A DNA stretch of 64,000 nucleotides from Pseudomonadota bacterium (GCA_018242425.1 JAFEBX010000004.1:124001-188000); one strand, 5' to 3'. Positions 46,700-56,317 are shown, counted from the stretch's first letter. Made by a program: numbers and translations. The notes: generated by a model not told the origin, from the sequence alone.

Positions 46700-47716
46700 G
46701 TGAAGTTCACCTCGCAAGTCCGCCTGGCCGCCGGCCTGGCCATCGCCATCTGCGCCTTCTCGGCCCAGGCCACCGACGTCACCGGCGCCGGTTCCAGCTT
46801 CGTCTATCCGGTCCTGTCGAAGTGGTCGGCGGCGTACGCGCAGTCCACCGGCAACAAGATCAACTACCAGTCGATCGGTTCCGGCGGCGGCATCGCCCAG
46901 ATCAAGGCCGGCACCGTCGATTTCGGCGCGTCGGACAAGCCGCTCACCGCGGCCGAGCTGCGCCAGTTCGGTTTCGCCCAGTTCCCGGTCGTGGTCGGCG
47001 GCATCGTGCCGGTCGTGCACATCCCGGGCGTCAAGGCCGGCGCGATGAAGCTTGACGGCGCCGTGCTCGCCGACATCTTCATGGGCAAGATCACCAAGTG
47101 GAATGATCCGGCGATCGTCGCCCTCAACGGCGGCCTCGAACTGCCCGACATGAAGATCACCGTCGTGCATCGCTCGGATGGTTCGGGCACCTCGTTCAAC
47201 TTCACCAACTACCTGTCCAAGGTCGATGCCGACTGGAAGGGCAAGGTCGGCGAAGGCACCACGGTCAACTGGCCGACCGGCATCGGCGGCAAGGGCAACG
47301 AAGGCGTCGCCGCCTACGTGAAGCAGGTCAACGGCGGCATCGGCTACGTCGAATACGCCTACGCGCTGCAGAACAAGCTGTCCTTCACCCGCATGAAGAA
47401 CGCAGCCGGCAACTGGGTGCAGCCGCGCGCCTCGACCTTCTCGGCCGCCGCCGACACCGCGGACTGGAGTTCGGCGCCGGATTTCAACGTCATCATGACC
47501 AATGCCAAGGGTGGCGATGCGTGGCCGATCACCGCGACCACCTGGGTGATCATGTACAAGAAACCGAAGCGCGCGCCGCAGTCCAAGACCGCGCTCGACT
47601 TCTTCAAGTGGGCGCTGGACAACGGCCAGTCGCAGGCCGAGTCGCTGGCCTATGTGCCGCTGCCGGATTCGCTGGCCAAGAAGATCGAGGCCTACTGGGC
47701 GCAGAACATCAAGTAA
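46700..47716 (+). CDS. pstS: phosphate ABC transporter periplasmic binding protein PstS (copy 1)
   Basis: A 338-residue binding protein. A GTG at 46700 is the start, supported by AAGGGAG six bases upstream; no ATG in the frame fits as well. The signal peptide KFTSQVRLAAGLAIAICAFSAQA ends near residue 25. Motifs of PstS are present: TGAGSSFVYPVLSKW, INYQSIGSGGG, HRSDGSGTSFNFTNYLSK. The protein is soluble-periplasmic. It is followed by a terminator and a second pstS, so it is at least partly transcribed separately. Confidence 0.94.
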   Translation: MKFTSQVRLAAGLAIAICAFSAQATDVTGAGSSFVYPVLSKWSAAYAQSTGNKINYQSIGSGGGIAQIKAGTVDFGASDKPLTAAELRQFGFAQFPVVVGGIVPVVHIPGVKAGAMKLDGAVLADIFMGKITKWNDPAIVALNGGLELPDMKITVVHRSDGSGTSFNFTNYLSKVDADWKGKVGEGTTVNWPTGIGGKGNEGVAAYVKQVNGGIGYVEYAYALQNKLSFTRMKNAAGNWVQPRASTFSAAADTADWSSAPDFNVIMTNAKGGDAWPITATTWVIMYKKPKRAPQSKTALDFFKWALDNGQSQAESLAYVPLPDSLAKKIEAYWAQNIK

Positions 47717-47787
47717 CGATCCTGCTGCGCTCGCCCTGCGGTCCGCGTGTGGTGCTCGCAATGAACCTCCGAATTGTTTGAGACACG

Positions 47788-47816
47788 GGCGCGGACCGCG
47801 GGGTTCGCGCCTTTTT
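47788..47816 (+). terminator. intrinsic terminator after pstS1
   Basis: GGCGCGGACC (47788-47797) pairs with GGTTCGCGCC (47802-47811) through nine pairs and one G-U, and is followed by TTTTT (47812-47816). It separates the two pstS genes and predicts partial or full termination. Confidence 0.8.
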
Positions 47817-47844
47817 CATGCCCTTCATGACAATCGACTGACCA

Positions 47845-47863
47845 TAGTCACCGCATTGTCACA
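47845..47863 (+). promoter_or_regulatory. candidate Pho box upstream of pstS2
   Basis: TAGTCACCGCATTGTCACA holds GTCAC half-sites at 47847 and 47858, an 11-base spacing as in Pho boxes, though neither half matches CTGTCAT fully. It lies 43 bases before the pstS2 ATG and after the pstS1 terminator, as expected for a separate promoter. Confidence 0.45.
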
Positions 47864-47905
47864 ATCCGGCGGTTTCATAGCGACATGAAATTACCGGAGT
47901 CCCCG

Positions 47906-48982
47906 ATGCGTCCCGTCCTGCGCCTGACCCTGATCGCCGCCGCCCTCCTGGCTGCCGCGGCCTGCAAACCCAACGCCCCGGCCGCCGGCGCCAACGGCAC
48001 GGACAAGGACGCCGCGAATTCGGCCGCGCAGGTCCAGGCCGGCATCACCGGCGCGGGCGCAAGCTTCGTGTACCCGCTGATGTCGAAGTGGGCCGCCGAT
48101 TACGCCAAGGCCAATGGCAGCCGCATCAATTACCAATCGATCGGTTCCGGTGGCGGCATCGCCCAGATCAAGGCCGGCACCGTGGCCTTCGGTTCGTCCG
48201 ACAAGCCGCTTCCGCCGGAAGAACTCGCCGCATCCGGCCTCGCCCAGTTCCCGGACGCGATCGGCGGCGTGGTCCCGGTGGTCAATCTCGATGGCGTCGA
48301 TGCCGGCAAGCTCAAGCTGACCGGCGCACTGCTCGGCGACATCTTCCTCGGCAAGATCACGATGTGGAACGATCCGGCGATCGCCAAGGTCAACGAAGGC
48401 GTGCCGCTGCCCGCCGTCAAGATCAGCCTGGTGCATCGTTCCGATGGTTCCGGCACCACATTCAACTTCACCAACTATCTGTCCAAGGTCAACGCGGAGT
48501 GGAAGACCAGGATGGGTGAAGGCACCACCGTCAACTGGGCTGGCGGAATCGGCGGCAAGGGCAACGAAGGCGTGTCGGCCTACGTGAAGCAGCTCAAGGG
48601 ATCGCTCGGCTACGTCGAACTGTCCTACGCATTGCAGAACAAGATGGCGCACGTGCAGTTGCAGAACGCCGCCGGCAACTGGGTGCAGCCGAGCGCGGAA
48701 ACCTTCGCTGCCGCCGCAACCAGCGCCGACTGGAAGAATGCAAAAGACTTCGACATGGTGATCACCAACGCGCCGGGCGCGCAGGCGTGGCCGATCACCG
48801 CGACCAACTTCATCCTGATGCAGAAGGCCCCGAAGAATCCGGCCGACCGCAAGGCCGCGCTCGACTTCTTCAAGTGGGCTTTCGAGCACGGCCAGGACCA
48901 GGCGAAGGCGCTCGATTACGTGCCGCTGCCGCCGGAACTGGTGCAGCAGATCGAAGCGTACTGGGCCGAAAACTTCAAGTAA
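47906..48982 (+). CDS. pstS: phosphate-binding PstS paralogue (copy 2, lipoprotein-like)
   Basis: A 358-residue paralogue of pstS1, with shared stretches such as INYQSIGSGGGIAQIKAG and HRSDGSGTTFNFTNYLSKV. Its N-terminus differs: MRPVLRLTLIAAALLAAAACKP ends in a lipobox-like AAAC, so it is probably a lipoprotein, and a linker of about 30 residues follows. The start at ATG 47906 has GGAG six bases upstream. The start 21 bases earlier lacks a site. It heads the pstSCAB-phoU operon: pstC starts 6 bases after its stop. Confidence 0.93.
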   Translation: MRPVLRLTLIAAALLAAAACKPNAPAAGANGTDKDAANSAAQVQAGITGAGASFVYPLMSKWAADYAKANGSRINYQSIGSGGGIAQIKAGTVAFGSSDKPLPPEELAASGLAQFPDAIGGVVPVVNLDGVDAGKLKLTGALLGDIFLGKITMWNDPAIAKVNEGVPLPAVKISLVHRSDGSGTTFNFTNYLSKVNAEWKTRMGEGTTVNWAGGIGGKGNEGVSAYVKQLKGSLGYVELSYALQNKMAHVQLQNAAGNWVQPSAETFAAAATSADWKNAKDFDMVITNAPGAQAWPITATNFILMQKAPKNPADRKAALDFFKWAFEHGQDQAKALDYVPLPPELVQQIEAYWAENFK

Positions 48983-48988
48983 GCGCGA

Positions 48989-49960
48989 ATGAACTCGACC
49001 GCCATGACCAGCCCGGCGACGACGGGCAGCCGGGACGTCATCGACGCCCGCAACGACAAGCTGTTCCGCTGGCTGCTGACCGCGATGGCGGTGTTCGTGC
49101 TGCTGACGCTGGCCGGCGCCGCGCTGTCGATGTTGTGGGGCGGCCGCGCGGTGCTGCAATCGCATAGCATCGAATTCTTCACAACCACCGAGTGGGATCC
49201 CCCAGCCGGGAAGTTCGGCGCACTGGTGCCGATCTACGGCACGATCGTCACCGCCATCATCGCGATGGTGATCGCGGTGCCGGTGAGCTTCGGCATCGCC
49301 TTCTTCCTCACCGAAGTCGCACCGCGCAAATTGCGCACGCCGATCGGCCTGGCCATCGAATTGCTCGCCGGCATTCCCTCGATCATCTACGGCATGTGGG
49401 GCTTCTTCGTGCTGATGCCGGTGATGCGCGACACCTTCATCCCGTGGATGACCGAGCACATGGGCAACTGGCCGGTGATCGGCGCGTTGTTCCAGGGCCC
49501 GCCAATCGGCGCCGGCATGCTGACCGCGGGCTTCGTGCTGTCGATCATGGTGATCCCGTTCATCGCCTCGGTGATGCGCGACGTCTTCCTCACCGTGCCG
49601 CAGCGACTGAAGGAATCGGCCTATGCGCTGGGTTCGACCAAGTGGGAAGTGACCTGGGACATCGTGCTGCCCTATACCCGTTCCGCGGTGATCGGCGGCG
49701 TCTTCCTCGGCCTCGGCCGCGCATTGGGTGAAACGATGGCGGTCGCCTTCGTGATCGGCAACAGCGTCAACTTCACCAAGTCGCTGCTGGAACCATCGAC
49801 CACGATTGCCGCGCTGATCGCCAACAACTTCGGTGAAGCCGGCGAACAGGAACGCGGCGCGCTGCTGCTGCTCGGCTTCGTGCTGTTCATCGTCACCTTC
49901 ATCGTGCTGGCGCTGGCGCGCCTGATGCTGGCGCAGCTGGCCCGCCGGGAGGGCAAATGA
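48989..49960 (+). CDS. pstC: phosphate ABC transporter permease PstC
   Basis: A 323-residue permease with six or more membrane helices and the MetI-like core (FIASVMRDVFLTVPQRLKESAYALGSTKWEVTW, the EAA-type coupling loop). It forms the inner-membrane channel with PstA. Starts 6 bases after pstS2; ATG 49004 is an alternative. Its stop overlaps pstA by 4 bases. Confidence 0.93.
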   Translation: MNSTAMTSPATTGSRDVIDARNDKLFRWLLTAMAVFVLLTLAGAALSMLWGGRAVLQSHSIEFFTTTEWDPPAGKFGALVPIYGTIVTAIIAMVIAVPVSFGIAFFLTEVAPRKLRTPIGLAIELLAGIPSIIYGMWGFFVLMPVMRDTFIPWMTEHMGNWPVIGALFQGPPIGAGMLTAGFVLSIMVIPFIASVMRDVFLTVPQRLKESAYALGSTKWEVTWDIVLPYTRSAVIGGVFLGLGRALGETMAVAFVIGNSVNFTKSLLEPSTTIAALIANNFGEAGEQERGALLLLGFVLFIVTFIVLALARLMLAQLARREGK

Positions 49961-50847
49961 TGTCCACCGTCCTTGCCGCGCAGGATCGCGCGCGCCAATC
50001 GTTGTATCGCCGCCGCAATATCGTCAACGTGGTATCGGTCGCGCTGGCCTGCGCCACTGCGGTGTTCGGCCTGATCTTCCTCGCCTGGATCCTGTGGACG
50101 CTGATCAGGAACGGCATCCCCGGATTGTCGTTCCACCTGTTCACCCAGGACCAGCCGCCGCCGGGCGAAACCAGCGGAGGTTTGCGCAATGCCTTCGTCG
50201 GCAGCCTGATCATGTGCGGCATGGCCGTGTTGATCGGCACGCCGATCGGGATTGCCGCCGGCACCTGGCTGGCGGAATACGGGGACCGCAGCAAGCTCGG
50301 CACCGCGGTGCGCTTCGTCAACGACATCCTGATGTCTGCGCCGTCGATCGTGCTCGGCCTGTTCGTCTACGCGATGTACGTGCTGCAGACCGGCGGCCAG
50401 TTCTCTGCCGTCGCCGGCGCGATCGCCCTCGCCTTCATCGTGTTGCCGGTGGTGGTGCGCACCACCGACGAAATGCTGCGACTGGTGCCGACGCAGATGC
50501 GCGAAGCCGCGCTGTCGCTCGGCGTGCCGCAATGGAAGGTGATCATGCAGGTGCTGTACCGCTCGGCGCGTGCCGGCATCGTCACCGGCATCCTGCTGTC
50601 GATCGCACGCATCTCCGGCGAAACCGCGCCGCTGCTGTTCACCGCGCTCGGCAACGACTTCTTCACCCTCGACATCTTCCACCCGATGTCGGGCGTTCCA
50701 CAGGTGATGTACAAGTTCGCCGGCGCACCGGACGACAACTGGCAGCACCTCGCCTGGGCGGGCGCGCTGGTGGTGACGCTGTTCGTGCTCGCGATCAGCC
50801 TCGCGGCGCGCACCTTCCTGTTCCGCAAGCACGTACCCAATGACTGA
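49957..50847 (+). CDS. pstA: phosphate ABC transporter permease PstA
   Basis: A 296-residue permease with about six membrane helices and the coupling-loop pattern [23 protein letters not shown]. It pairs with PstC. ATG 49957 overlaps the pstC stop (ATGA) behind a GGAGGG ribosome site; the next codon is also ATG (49960). It overlaps pstB by 8 bases. Confidence 0.93.
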   Translation: MMSTVLAAQDRARQSLYRRRNIVNVVSVALACATAVFGLIFLAWILWTLIRNGIPGLSFHLFTQDQPPPGETSGGLRNAFVGSLIMCGMAVLIGTPIGIAAGTWLAEYGDRSKLGTAVRFVNDILMSAPSIVLGLFVYAMYVLQTGGQFSAVAGAIALAFIVLPVVVRTTDEMLRLVPTQMREAALSLGVPQWKVIMQVLYRSARAGIVTGILLSIARISGETAPLLFTALGNDFFTLDIFHPMSGVPQVMYKFAGAPDDNWQHLAWAGALVVTLFVLAISLAARTFLFRKHVPND

Positions 50848-51685
50848 TTTGAGCTGGACTCCCGACATGAACGACGCCCGATCCATCATCAAGCCAGCCG
50901 TGGCGAACGCGACGCACGCTGCCCCGGCGGCTGCGCCGAAACTCTCGGCGCGCGACCTCAACTTCTACTACAACAAGTTCCACGCGCTGAAGAACATCAC
51001 GCTGGATATCCCGGAAAAGCGCGTGACCGCGCTGATCGGGCCGTCCGGCTGCGGAAAATCGACGCTGCTGCGCATCTTCAACCGCATCTACGCGCTGTAC
51101 CCGGGCCTGGAGGCCAAGGGTGAAGTACTGCTCGACGGCGAGAACATCCTCGACCCGAAGTATTCGATGAACCGCCTGCGCAGCAAGGTCGGCATGGTGT
51201 TCCAGAAACCGGTGCCGTTCCCGATGACGATCTACGACAACGTGGCCTACGGCATCCGCCACCACGAGAAGCTGTCGAAGTCGGAAATGAACGACCGCGT
51301 CGAACTCGCGCTGCGCCAGGGCGCGTTGTGGGACGAAGTGAAGGACAAACTCGGGCAGAACGCGCTCGGCCTGTCGGGCGGCCAGCAGCAACGCCTGTGC
51401 ATCGCGCGCGCGGTGGCGCTGCGCCCGGAAGTACTGTTGCTCGACGAACCGACCTCGGCGCTCGACCCGATCTCGACCAGCCGCATCGAGCAGCTCGTCG
51501 AAGAGTTGAAGCAGGACTTCACCATCGCGATCGTGACCCACAACATGCAGCAAGCGGCGCGCGTGTCCGACTACACCGCCTTCATGTACCTCGGCGACCT
51601 GATCGAGCACGACACCACCTCGAACATCTTCAGCGCACCGTCGCAGAAGCAGACCGAGGACTACATCACTGGCCGGTTTGGCTAA
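50840..51685 (+). CDS. pstB: phosphate ABC transporter ATP-binding protein PstB
   Basis: A 281-residue ABC ATPase: Walker [10 protein letters not shown], signature LSGGQQQR, Walker [14 protein letters not shown] and the H-loop VTHNMQ. It powers PstCA. It has about 30 extra residues before the ABC core; ATG 50867 would remove some. It overlaps pstA by 8 bases, and phoU begins 29 bases after its stop. Confidence 0.95.
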   Translation: MTDLSWTPDMNDARSIIKPAVANATHAAPAAAPKLSARDLNFYYNKFHALKNITLDIPEKRVTALIGPSGCGKSTLLRIFNRIYALYPGLEAKGEVLLDGENILDPKYSMNRLRSKVGMVFQKPVPFPMTIYDNVAYGIRHHEKLSKSEMNDRVELALRQGALWDEVKDKLGQNALGLSGGQQQRLCIARAVALRPEVLLLDEPTSALDPISTSRIEQLVEELKQDFTIAIVTHNMQQAARVSDYTAFMYLGDLIEHDTTSNIFSAPSQKQTEDYITGRFG

Positions 51686-51714
51686 GAAATCCGGCTGATC
51701 ACGGGAGAACCGAC

Positions 51715-52428
51715 ATGCCCAACGACCACGAACACCACATCCTCAAGAGCATCGACGTCGAGCAGCACCGCCTGGAGGGCGAACTGCTGGACATGGGCGA
51801 GATGGCGGTGGCCCAGCTCGAGGCCGCACTCGACGTGATCGATCGCCGCGACGACCGCGCCGCCGAACGCATCATCGCCAACGACGAAGCCATCGACGCG
51901 CTCGAGAACGAGATCAGCCAGGACGTGATGAAGCTCGCCACCGGCGGCCCGCTGGCGCGCGACCTGCGCTACATCCTCACTGCCCTGCGCACCGCATCCG
52001 ACATCGAACGCGTCGGCGACTATGCCGCCAATCTCGCCAAGCGCTCGATCGCCCTCAACAAGGCGCCGCCGCTGCCGGTGTCGCACGTCACCGGACTCAC
52101 CTCGCTCGGACGACTGGCGGTGCGCCAGATGCGCGACGTGCTGCGCGCCTATCGCGACAACGATCTCGCGCTGGCGCAACAGGTGCGTGACAACGACGTC
52201 GAACTCGACCTGCGCTACACCAGCCTGTTCCGCGAACTCCTCACCTACATGATGGAAGACCCGCGCAACATCACGCCGTGCACGCACCTGCTGTTCATGG
52301 CCAAGAACCTCGAGCGCATCGGCGACCACGCCACCAACATCGCCGAAGGCATCTGGTACAGCGAACAGGGACAACACAACCCGCTGCCGCCGCGAGTGAA
52401 AGGCGACGAGTCCAATACCGTCAGTTGA
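51715..52428 (+). CDS. phoU: phosphate regulon regulator PhoU
   Basis: A 237-residue all-helical protein with two repeated halves, each with an acidic metal-binding pattern (ERIIANDEAIDALENEIS and RDNDVELDLRYTSLF). PhoU connects the Pst transporter to the PhoR kinase and keeps the Pho regulon off when phosphate is plentiful. ACGGGAG lies seven bases before ATG 51715. phoB and phoR are not in the window. Confidence 0.94.
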   Translation: MPNDHEHHILKSIDVEQHRLEGELLDMGEMAVAQLEAALDVIDRRDDRAAERIIANDEAIDALENEISQDVMKLATGGPLARDLRYILTALRTASDIERVGDYAANLAKRSIALNKAPPLPVSHVTGLTSLGRLAVRQMRDVLRAYRDNDLALAQQVRDNDVELDLRYTSLFRELLTYMMEDPRNITPCTHLLFMAKNLERIGDHATNIAEGIWYSEQGQHNPLPPRVKGDESNTVS

Positions 52429-52435
52429 TTCCAGG

Positions 52436-52456
52436 GAGGCCGCGCATGGCGGCCTC
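52436..52456. terminator. hairpin at the end of the pst-phoU operon
   Basis: GAGGCCGC (52436-52443) and GCGGCCTC (52449-52456) form an 8-bp stem around GCATG, between the phoU stop and the convergent nuclease gene. The following sequence is only weakly T-rich, so termination may be inefficient. Confidence 0.5.
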
Positions 52457-52463
52457 TTCCGCT

Positions 52464-53837
52464 CTACACCTCGACCACTTCGCCGGGGTGCGCCAACTCG
52501 ACGTCGGTGCCGAAGCGCTGGTGCATCTCGGCCGCCAGCGCATTGCGCGCGTCGTCCTCGCCGTGCACCAGCAAGGCGCGCGGGCGCGGCTGGAAGCCGC
52601 CATACCATTCCAGCAACCCGCTGCGATCGACGTGCGCGGACAAACCGCCCACCGTGTGCATCTGCGCGTTGACGCGGATTTCCTCGCCGTGTATGCGCAC
52701 CGATTTCGCGCCGTTCACCAGCCTGCGCCCCAGCGTGTTCTGCGCCTGGTAACCGACGAACACCACGTGCACTTCGCGGCGATCGAGCCCGTGCCTGAAG
52801 TGATGGAGGATGCGACCGCCGCTGGCCATCCCGTTGCCGGCGATCACGATCGCACCGTTGCGGATCCGGTTGATCGCCATCGACTCGTCGACTGATTCGG
52901 TGACGTGGAGATTGGGCAGGCGGAACGGATTGGGCGTGCCCTTCCAGACATCCTGCGCATCGGCATCGAACAGTTCGTGGTGATGGTCGTAAACCTTCAC
53001 CACCTTTCCCGCCATCGGGCTATCGAGGAATATCTGCCAGCGCGACATCTGCCAATCGTCCCAATGGCGCGCGAACCAGTACAACAACTCCTGGCTGCGC
53101 CCGACCGCGAACGCCGGGATCAGCACGTTGCCGCCGTCCTTCCACGCAGCTTCGAGGATGCCGCCCAGCTCGCGGATGGTTTCGGCGCGGTCCTTGTGGT
53201 CGCGATCGCCGTAGGTGCTTTCCATCAGCAGCAGGTCGGCGCTTTGCGGATTCTCGGCATCGCGGATGATCGGCGTGCCCTTCGGCCCGAGGTCGCCGGA
53301 GAACACCAGCTTGCGGCCGTCGGCGAACACTTCGACGATGCACGATCCCAGGATGTGGCCGGCGTCGAGCAGGTTGATCTCGATGCCCGGCAGGATTTGC
53401 GCGCGCTGGTGGTAGTCGATCGTGCGGATCAATGGCAGGGTCTTCTGCACGTCCTCTCGGGTGTACAGCGGCGCCACTTCGGGCTCATTGTCGCGACGGT
53501 GGCGATTGGCGCGCTCGGCATCGCTCTCCTGCAACGATGCCGCGTCCATCAGCATGATCGGCATCAGCTCGGCAGTGGCGTTCTGCGCGTGGATCGGCCC
53601 CTTGTAACCGCGCGCCACCAGCAGCGGCAGGCGACCGATGTGGTCGATGTGGGCGTGGCTGATCACCACGGCATCGATCGTGGCGACATCGAAATCGAAC
53701 GGCGCGAGATTGAGCGCCTCCTCCGCGTCCGAGCCCTGGATCATCCCGCAGTCGAGCAGGATCCGGTGCCCGGCTGCCTCGACCACGTGCAGGGAGCCGG
53801 TCACCCGGTCGGCAGCGCCTACGAACCGTACTTTCAT
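52464..53837 (-). CDS. metallo-beta-lactamase/beta-CASP RNA-processing-type nuclease
   Basis: A 457-residue protein: an MBL core (MKVRFVGAADRVTGSLHVV, the zinc motif HAHIDH at residues 61-66, SGDLGP) followed by a beta-CASP domain (about 190-370) and the C-terminal RNA-metabolising motif (VGGLSAHVDRSGLLEW, LVHGEDDARN). This is the YSH1/CPSF73-like bacterial group; members are ribonucleases but the target here is unknown. Convergent with phoU, divergent from an M13 peptidase gene. Confidence 0.9.
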   Translation of the reverse strand: MKVRFVGAADRVTGSLHVVEAAGHRILLDCGMIQGSDAEEALNLAPFDFDVATIDAVVISHAHIDHIGRLPLLVARGYKGPIHAQNATAELMPIMLMDAASLQESDAERANRHRRDNEPEVAPLYTREDVQKTLPLIRTIDYHQRAQILPGIEINLLDAGHILGSCIVEVFADGRKLVFSGDLGPKGTPIIRDAENPQSADLLLMESTYGDRDHKDRAETIRELGGILEAAWKDGGNVLIPAFAVGRSQELLYWFARHWDDWQMSRWQIFLDSPMAGKVVKVYDHHHELFDADAQDVWKGTPNPFRLPNLHVTESVDESMAINRIRNGAIVIAGNGMASGGRILHHFRHGLDRREVHVVFVGYQAQNTLGRRLVNGAKSVRIHGEEIRVNAQMHTVGGLSAHVDRSGLLEWYGGFQPRPRALLVHGEDDARNALAAEMHQRFGTDVELAHPGEVVEV

Positions 53838-53912
53838 CCCATCCTCGCGTCGTTTTCGGGCTGGCTGACGCTAGCACGGCCGGGATGGCAGTCGCGTGAC
53901 TCGGTTCCGGCA

Positions 53913-53950
53913 ACCATGACTTTCCGCACCCTTCCGACCATGACGTTCGG
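53913..53950 (+). promoter_or_regulatory. 14-base direct repeat upstream of the M13 peptidase
   Basis: ACCATGACTTTCCG (53913-53926) and ACCATGACGTTCGG (53937-53950) agree in 12 of 14 bases with a 24-base period, close upstream of a TATAGT (53953-53958) and 39 bases before the ATG. This could be a direct-repeat binding site for a response regulator, or chance. Low certainty. Confidence 0.3.
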
Positions 53951-53988
53951 CCTATAGTCGACGGCTGACTCCACTGCCGGCTCACCGC

Positions 53989-56010
53989 ATGAAGCGCTTC
54001 CGCCCCACCCTGCTCGCCCTCGCCCTGCTGCCGTCACTGGCGCTGGCCCAATCCGTCTACGACGCCAACGACCTCGACCGCTCGATCTCCGCGTGCCAGG
54101 ACTTCAACGGCTTCGCCAACGGCAAGTGGGTCAAGGCCAACCCGATCCCGGCCGACAAGACCCGCTGGGGCGCCTTCGATGCCCTGCGCGAGCAGAGCCT
54201 CAACGCCCAGCACGACATCCTCAACAAGGCCGCCGGCGGCGCCGACCAGGCCAAGTCCGGATCGATCGACCAGAAGGTGGGCTGGCTGTATCGCAGCGGC
54301 ATGGACAGCGCCGCGATCGAGAAGGCCGGCTGGTCGCCGATCAAGCCCGACCTCGCCGCCATCGCCAAGCTGAAGTCACCGGCCGACATCGCCCGCTGGC
54401 TGGGCAAGGCGACCGCGCAGGGCACCGGGCAGGTGTTCCGTTTCGGCGCCGAAGCCGACTTCAAGAACGCCAGCCGCCAGATCGCCTACGCCAACCAGGG
54501 CGGACTCGGCCTGCCGACGCCGGACTACTACACCAAGGACGAGTACGCCGCGTTGCGCACCGCCTATCGCGACCACCTGGCCAAGCTGTTCACCATGACC
54601 GGCACCAAGGCCGCCGACGCCACCCACAAGGCGGACAACGTACTCGCATTCGAAACGCGCCTGGCCAAGGCCTCGCTGTCGCGCGTCGAGCTGCGCGATC
54701 CCAAGAACCAGTACCACTTCGTCACGATTGCCGAAGCCAACAAGATCACCCCGCATTTCGACTGGGCGGCCTACTTCAAGGCGATCGACGTCAAGCCGCG
54801 TGACGGCTTCTCGCTGTCGCAGCCGAAGTTCTTCGCCGAATTCGACAAGATGCTGGCCGGCGTTCCCGCCGCGCAGTGGCGCGATTACCTGTCGGCGCAC
54901 GTGATAGATTCGGCGTCGCCGTTCCTGTCGGAAGCGTTCCAGAACGCGCGTTTCGATTTCTACGGCAAGACGCTCAACGGCCAGCCTGAGCAGGAAGTGC
55001 GCTGGAAGCGAGTGATCGGCGCCGTCAACGGCGCAATGGGCGAAGGACTTGGCCAGCTCTACGTCAAGGATTACTTCCCGGCGGAATCCAAGGCCCGTGC
55101 CCAGGTCCTGGTCGACAACGTCCGCAATGCACTCAAGGCGCGCATCGAGCACCTCGACTGGATGAGCGATGAAACCAAGGCCAAGGCCATCGCCAAGTGG
55201 TCGACGTTCCTGCCCAAGATCGGTTACCCGGACCACTGGCGCAGCTGGGACGGCCTGAAGATCACGCCCGATGACTTCTTCGACAACATGCGTGCCGCCC
55301 GCGCCTTCAACCAGCGCTGGGATCTCGACCACATCGGACAGAAGACCGATCGCCTCGAGTGGGGCATGACGCCGCAGACCGTCAACGCCTATTACAACCC
55401 GACCGACAACACCATCAACTTCCCGGCCGCGATCCTCCAGCCGCCGTTCTTCTATGCCAATGGCGACGACGCCATCAACTACGGCGGCATTGGCGCGGTG
55501 ATCGGACACGAGGCCGGCCATGGCTTCGACGACCAAGGCAGCCAGTTCGACGGCGACGGCAACAACACCAACTGGTGGACCGCGGAAGACCGCAAGCGCT
55601 TCGACGAACGCACCGCCCTGCTTGGTGCGCAGTTCGACGCCTATGCGCCGATTCCCTCGATGCCCGACAAGCACGTCAACGGCAAGCTGACGATGGGCGA
55701 GAACATCGGCGACCTCGGTGGCCTCAACTTCGCCTACGACGCGCTGCAGGCAGCCACCGCCGGCAAGTCCGATCCGATGATCGACGGCCTCAGCCGCGAC
55801 CAGCGCTTCTTCCTGAGCTGGGCCCGCGTGTGGCGCGGCAACATCCGCGACAAGGCGGCACTCGTGCTGCTGAACTCGGACCCGCACGCACCGGCGCAGT
55901 TCCGCGCGATTGCTGCACCCAGCAACATGCCGGCGTTCGCCAAGGCTTTCCAGTGCAAGGATGGCGACGCGATGGTGCGTTCAGGCGACAAGCGCGTGCA
56001 GATCTGGTGA
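53989..56010 (+). CDS. secreted M13-family zinc metallopeptidase (PepO/neprilysin-like)
   Basis: A 673-residue exported peptidase: signal MKRFRPTLLALALLPSLALA, N-terminal M13 domain (about residues 30-400), then the catalytic domain with NAYYNPTDNTINFPAAIL, VIGHEAGHGFDDQG (zinc His507 and His511, catalytic Glu508), and MGENIGDLGGL (third ligand Glu571). The C-terminus ends KRVQIW, as usual for the family. It degrades small peptides in the periplasm or outside. Followed by the dispersed repeat and then a paralogue. Confidence 0.95.
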   Translation: MKRFRPTLLALALLPSLALAQSVYDANDLDRSISACQDFNGFANGKWVKANPIPADKTRWGAFDALREQSLNAQHDILNKAAGGADQAKSGSIDQKVGWLYRSGMDSAAIEKAGWSPIKPDLAAIAKLKSPADIARWLGKATAQGTGQVFRFGAEADFKNASRQIAYANQGGLGLPTPDYYTKDEYAALRTAYRDHLAKLFTMTGTKAADATHKADNVLAFETRLAKASLSRVELRDPKNQYHFVTIAEANKITPHFDWAAYFKAIDVKPRDGFSLSQPKFFAEFDKMLAGVPAAQWRDYLSAHVIDSASPFLSEAFQNARFDFYGKTLNGQPEQEVRWKRVIGAVNGAMGEGLGQLYVKDYFPAESKARAQVLVDNVRNALKARIEHLDWMSDETKAKAIAKWSTFLPKIGYPDHWRSWDGLKITPDDFFDNMRAARAFNQRWDLDHIGQKTDRLEWGMTPQTVNAYYNPTDNTINFPAAILQPPFFYANGDDAINYGGIGAVIGHEAGHGFDDQGSQFDGDGNNTNWWTAEDRKRFDERTALLGAQFDAYAPIPSMPDKHVNGKLTMGENIGDLGGLNFAYDALQAATAGKSDPMIDGLSRDQRFFLSWARVWRGNIRDKAALVLLNSDPHAPAQFRAIAAPSNMPAFAKAFQCKDGDAMVRSGDKRVQIW

Positions 56011-56016
56011 TTCACT

Positions 56017-56317
56017 GCACGCGCTGGCTTGGCGGGTGACCAGCTCCGGTGCGCGGGACGCCGCAAGTACGTCCATGTAGGCTCGTGCGCCGCATCCATG
56101 CGGCGCAACGCCCACGCCCCGGACTGGCGCACCCGCCGCCGCGCGCGTGTTGTGGCTTTCTGAGAGAGAAGCGAAAAGCTCGCACCGGCGGCGCCTGTGC
56201 GGTTCGTCCGTATCGCCGACCATACGAGGCATGGATGCCGAGTCGAGCCTACATGGACGTATTCACGGCGTGTCGGCGAAACGGATAACCGCAGCAGGCG
56301 CTCAGCCGGGCGATGTT
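56017..56317. repeat. dispersed intergenic repeat, copy B
   Basis: This 354-base gap between the M13 gene and its paralogue is almost entirely repeat. It matches 28461-28682 and contains the hairpin TGCGCCGCAT-CC-ATGCGGCGCA (56086-56107). Copy B has an extra 82 bases (56203-56284) that copy A lacks. That insert ends in CGAGCCTACATGGACGTA (56244-56261), the exact inverse of TACGTCCATGTAGGCTCG (56068-56085), so B can fold into a long hairpin with 18-bp arms. It carries no convincing gene. Confidence 0.88.

Noticed and set aside
46616..47761. A long minus-strand frame opposite pstS1 (and a similar one at 47891-49459 opposite pstS2 and pstC)
   Set aside because: Its composition is that of a reverse-complement shadow, and the plus-strand proteins have clear PstS and PstC motifs.
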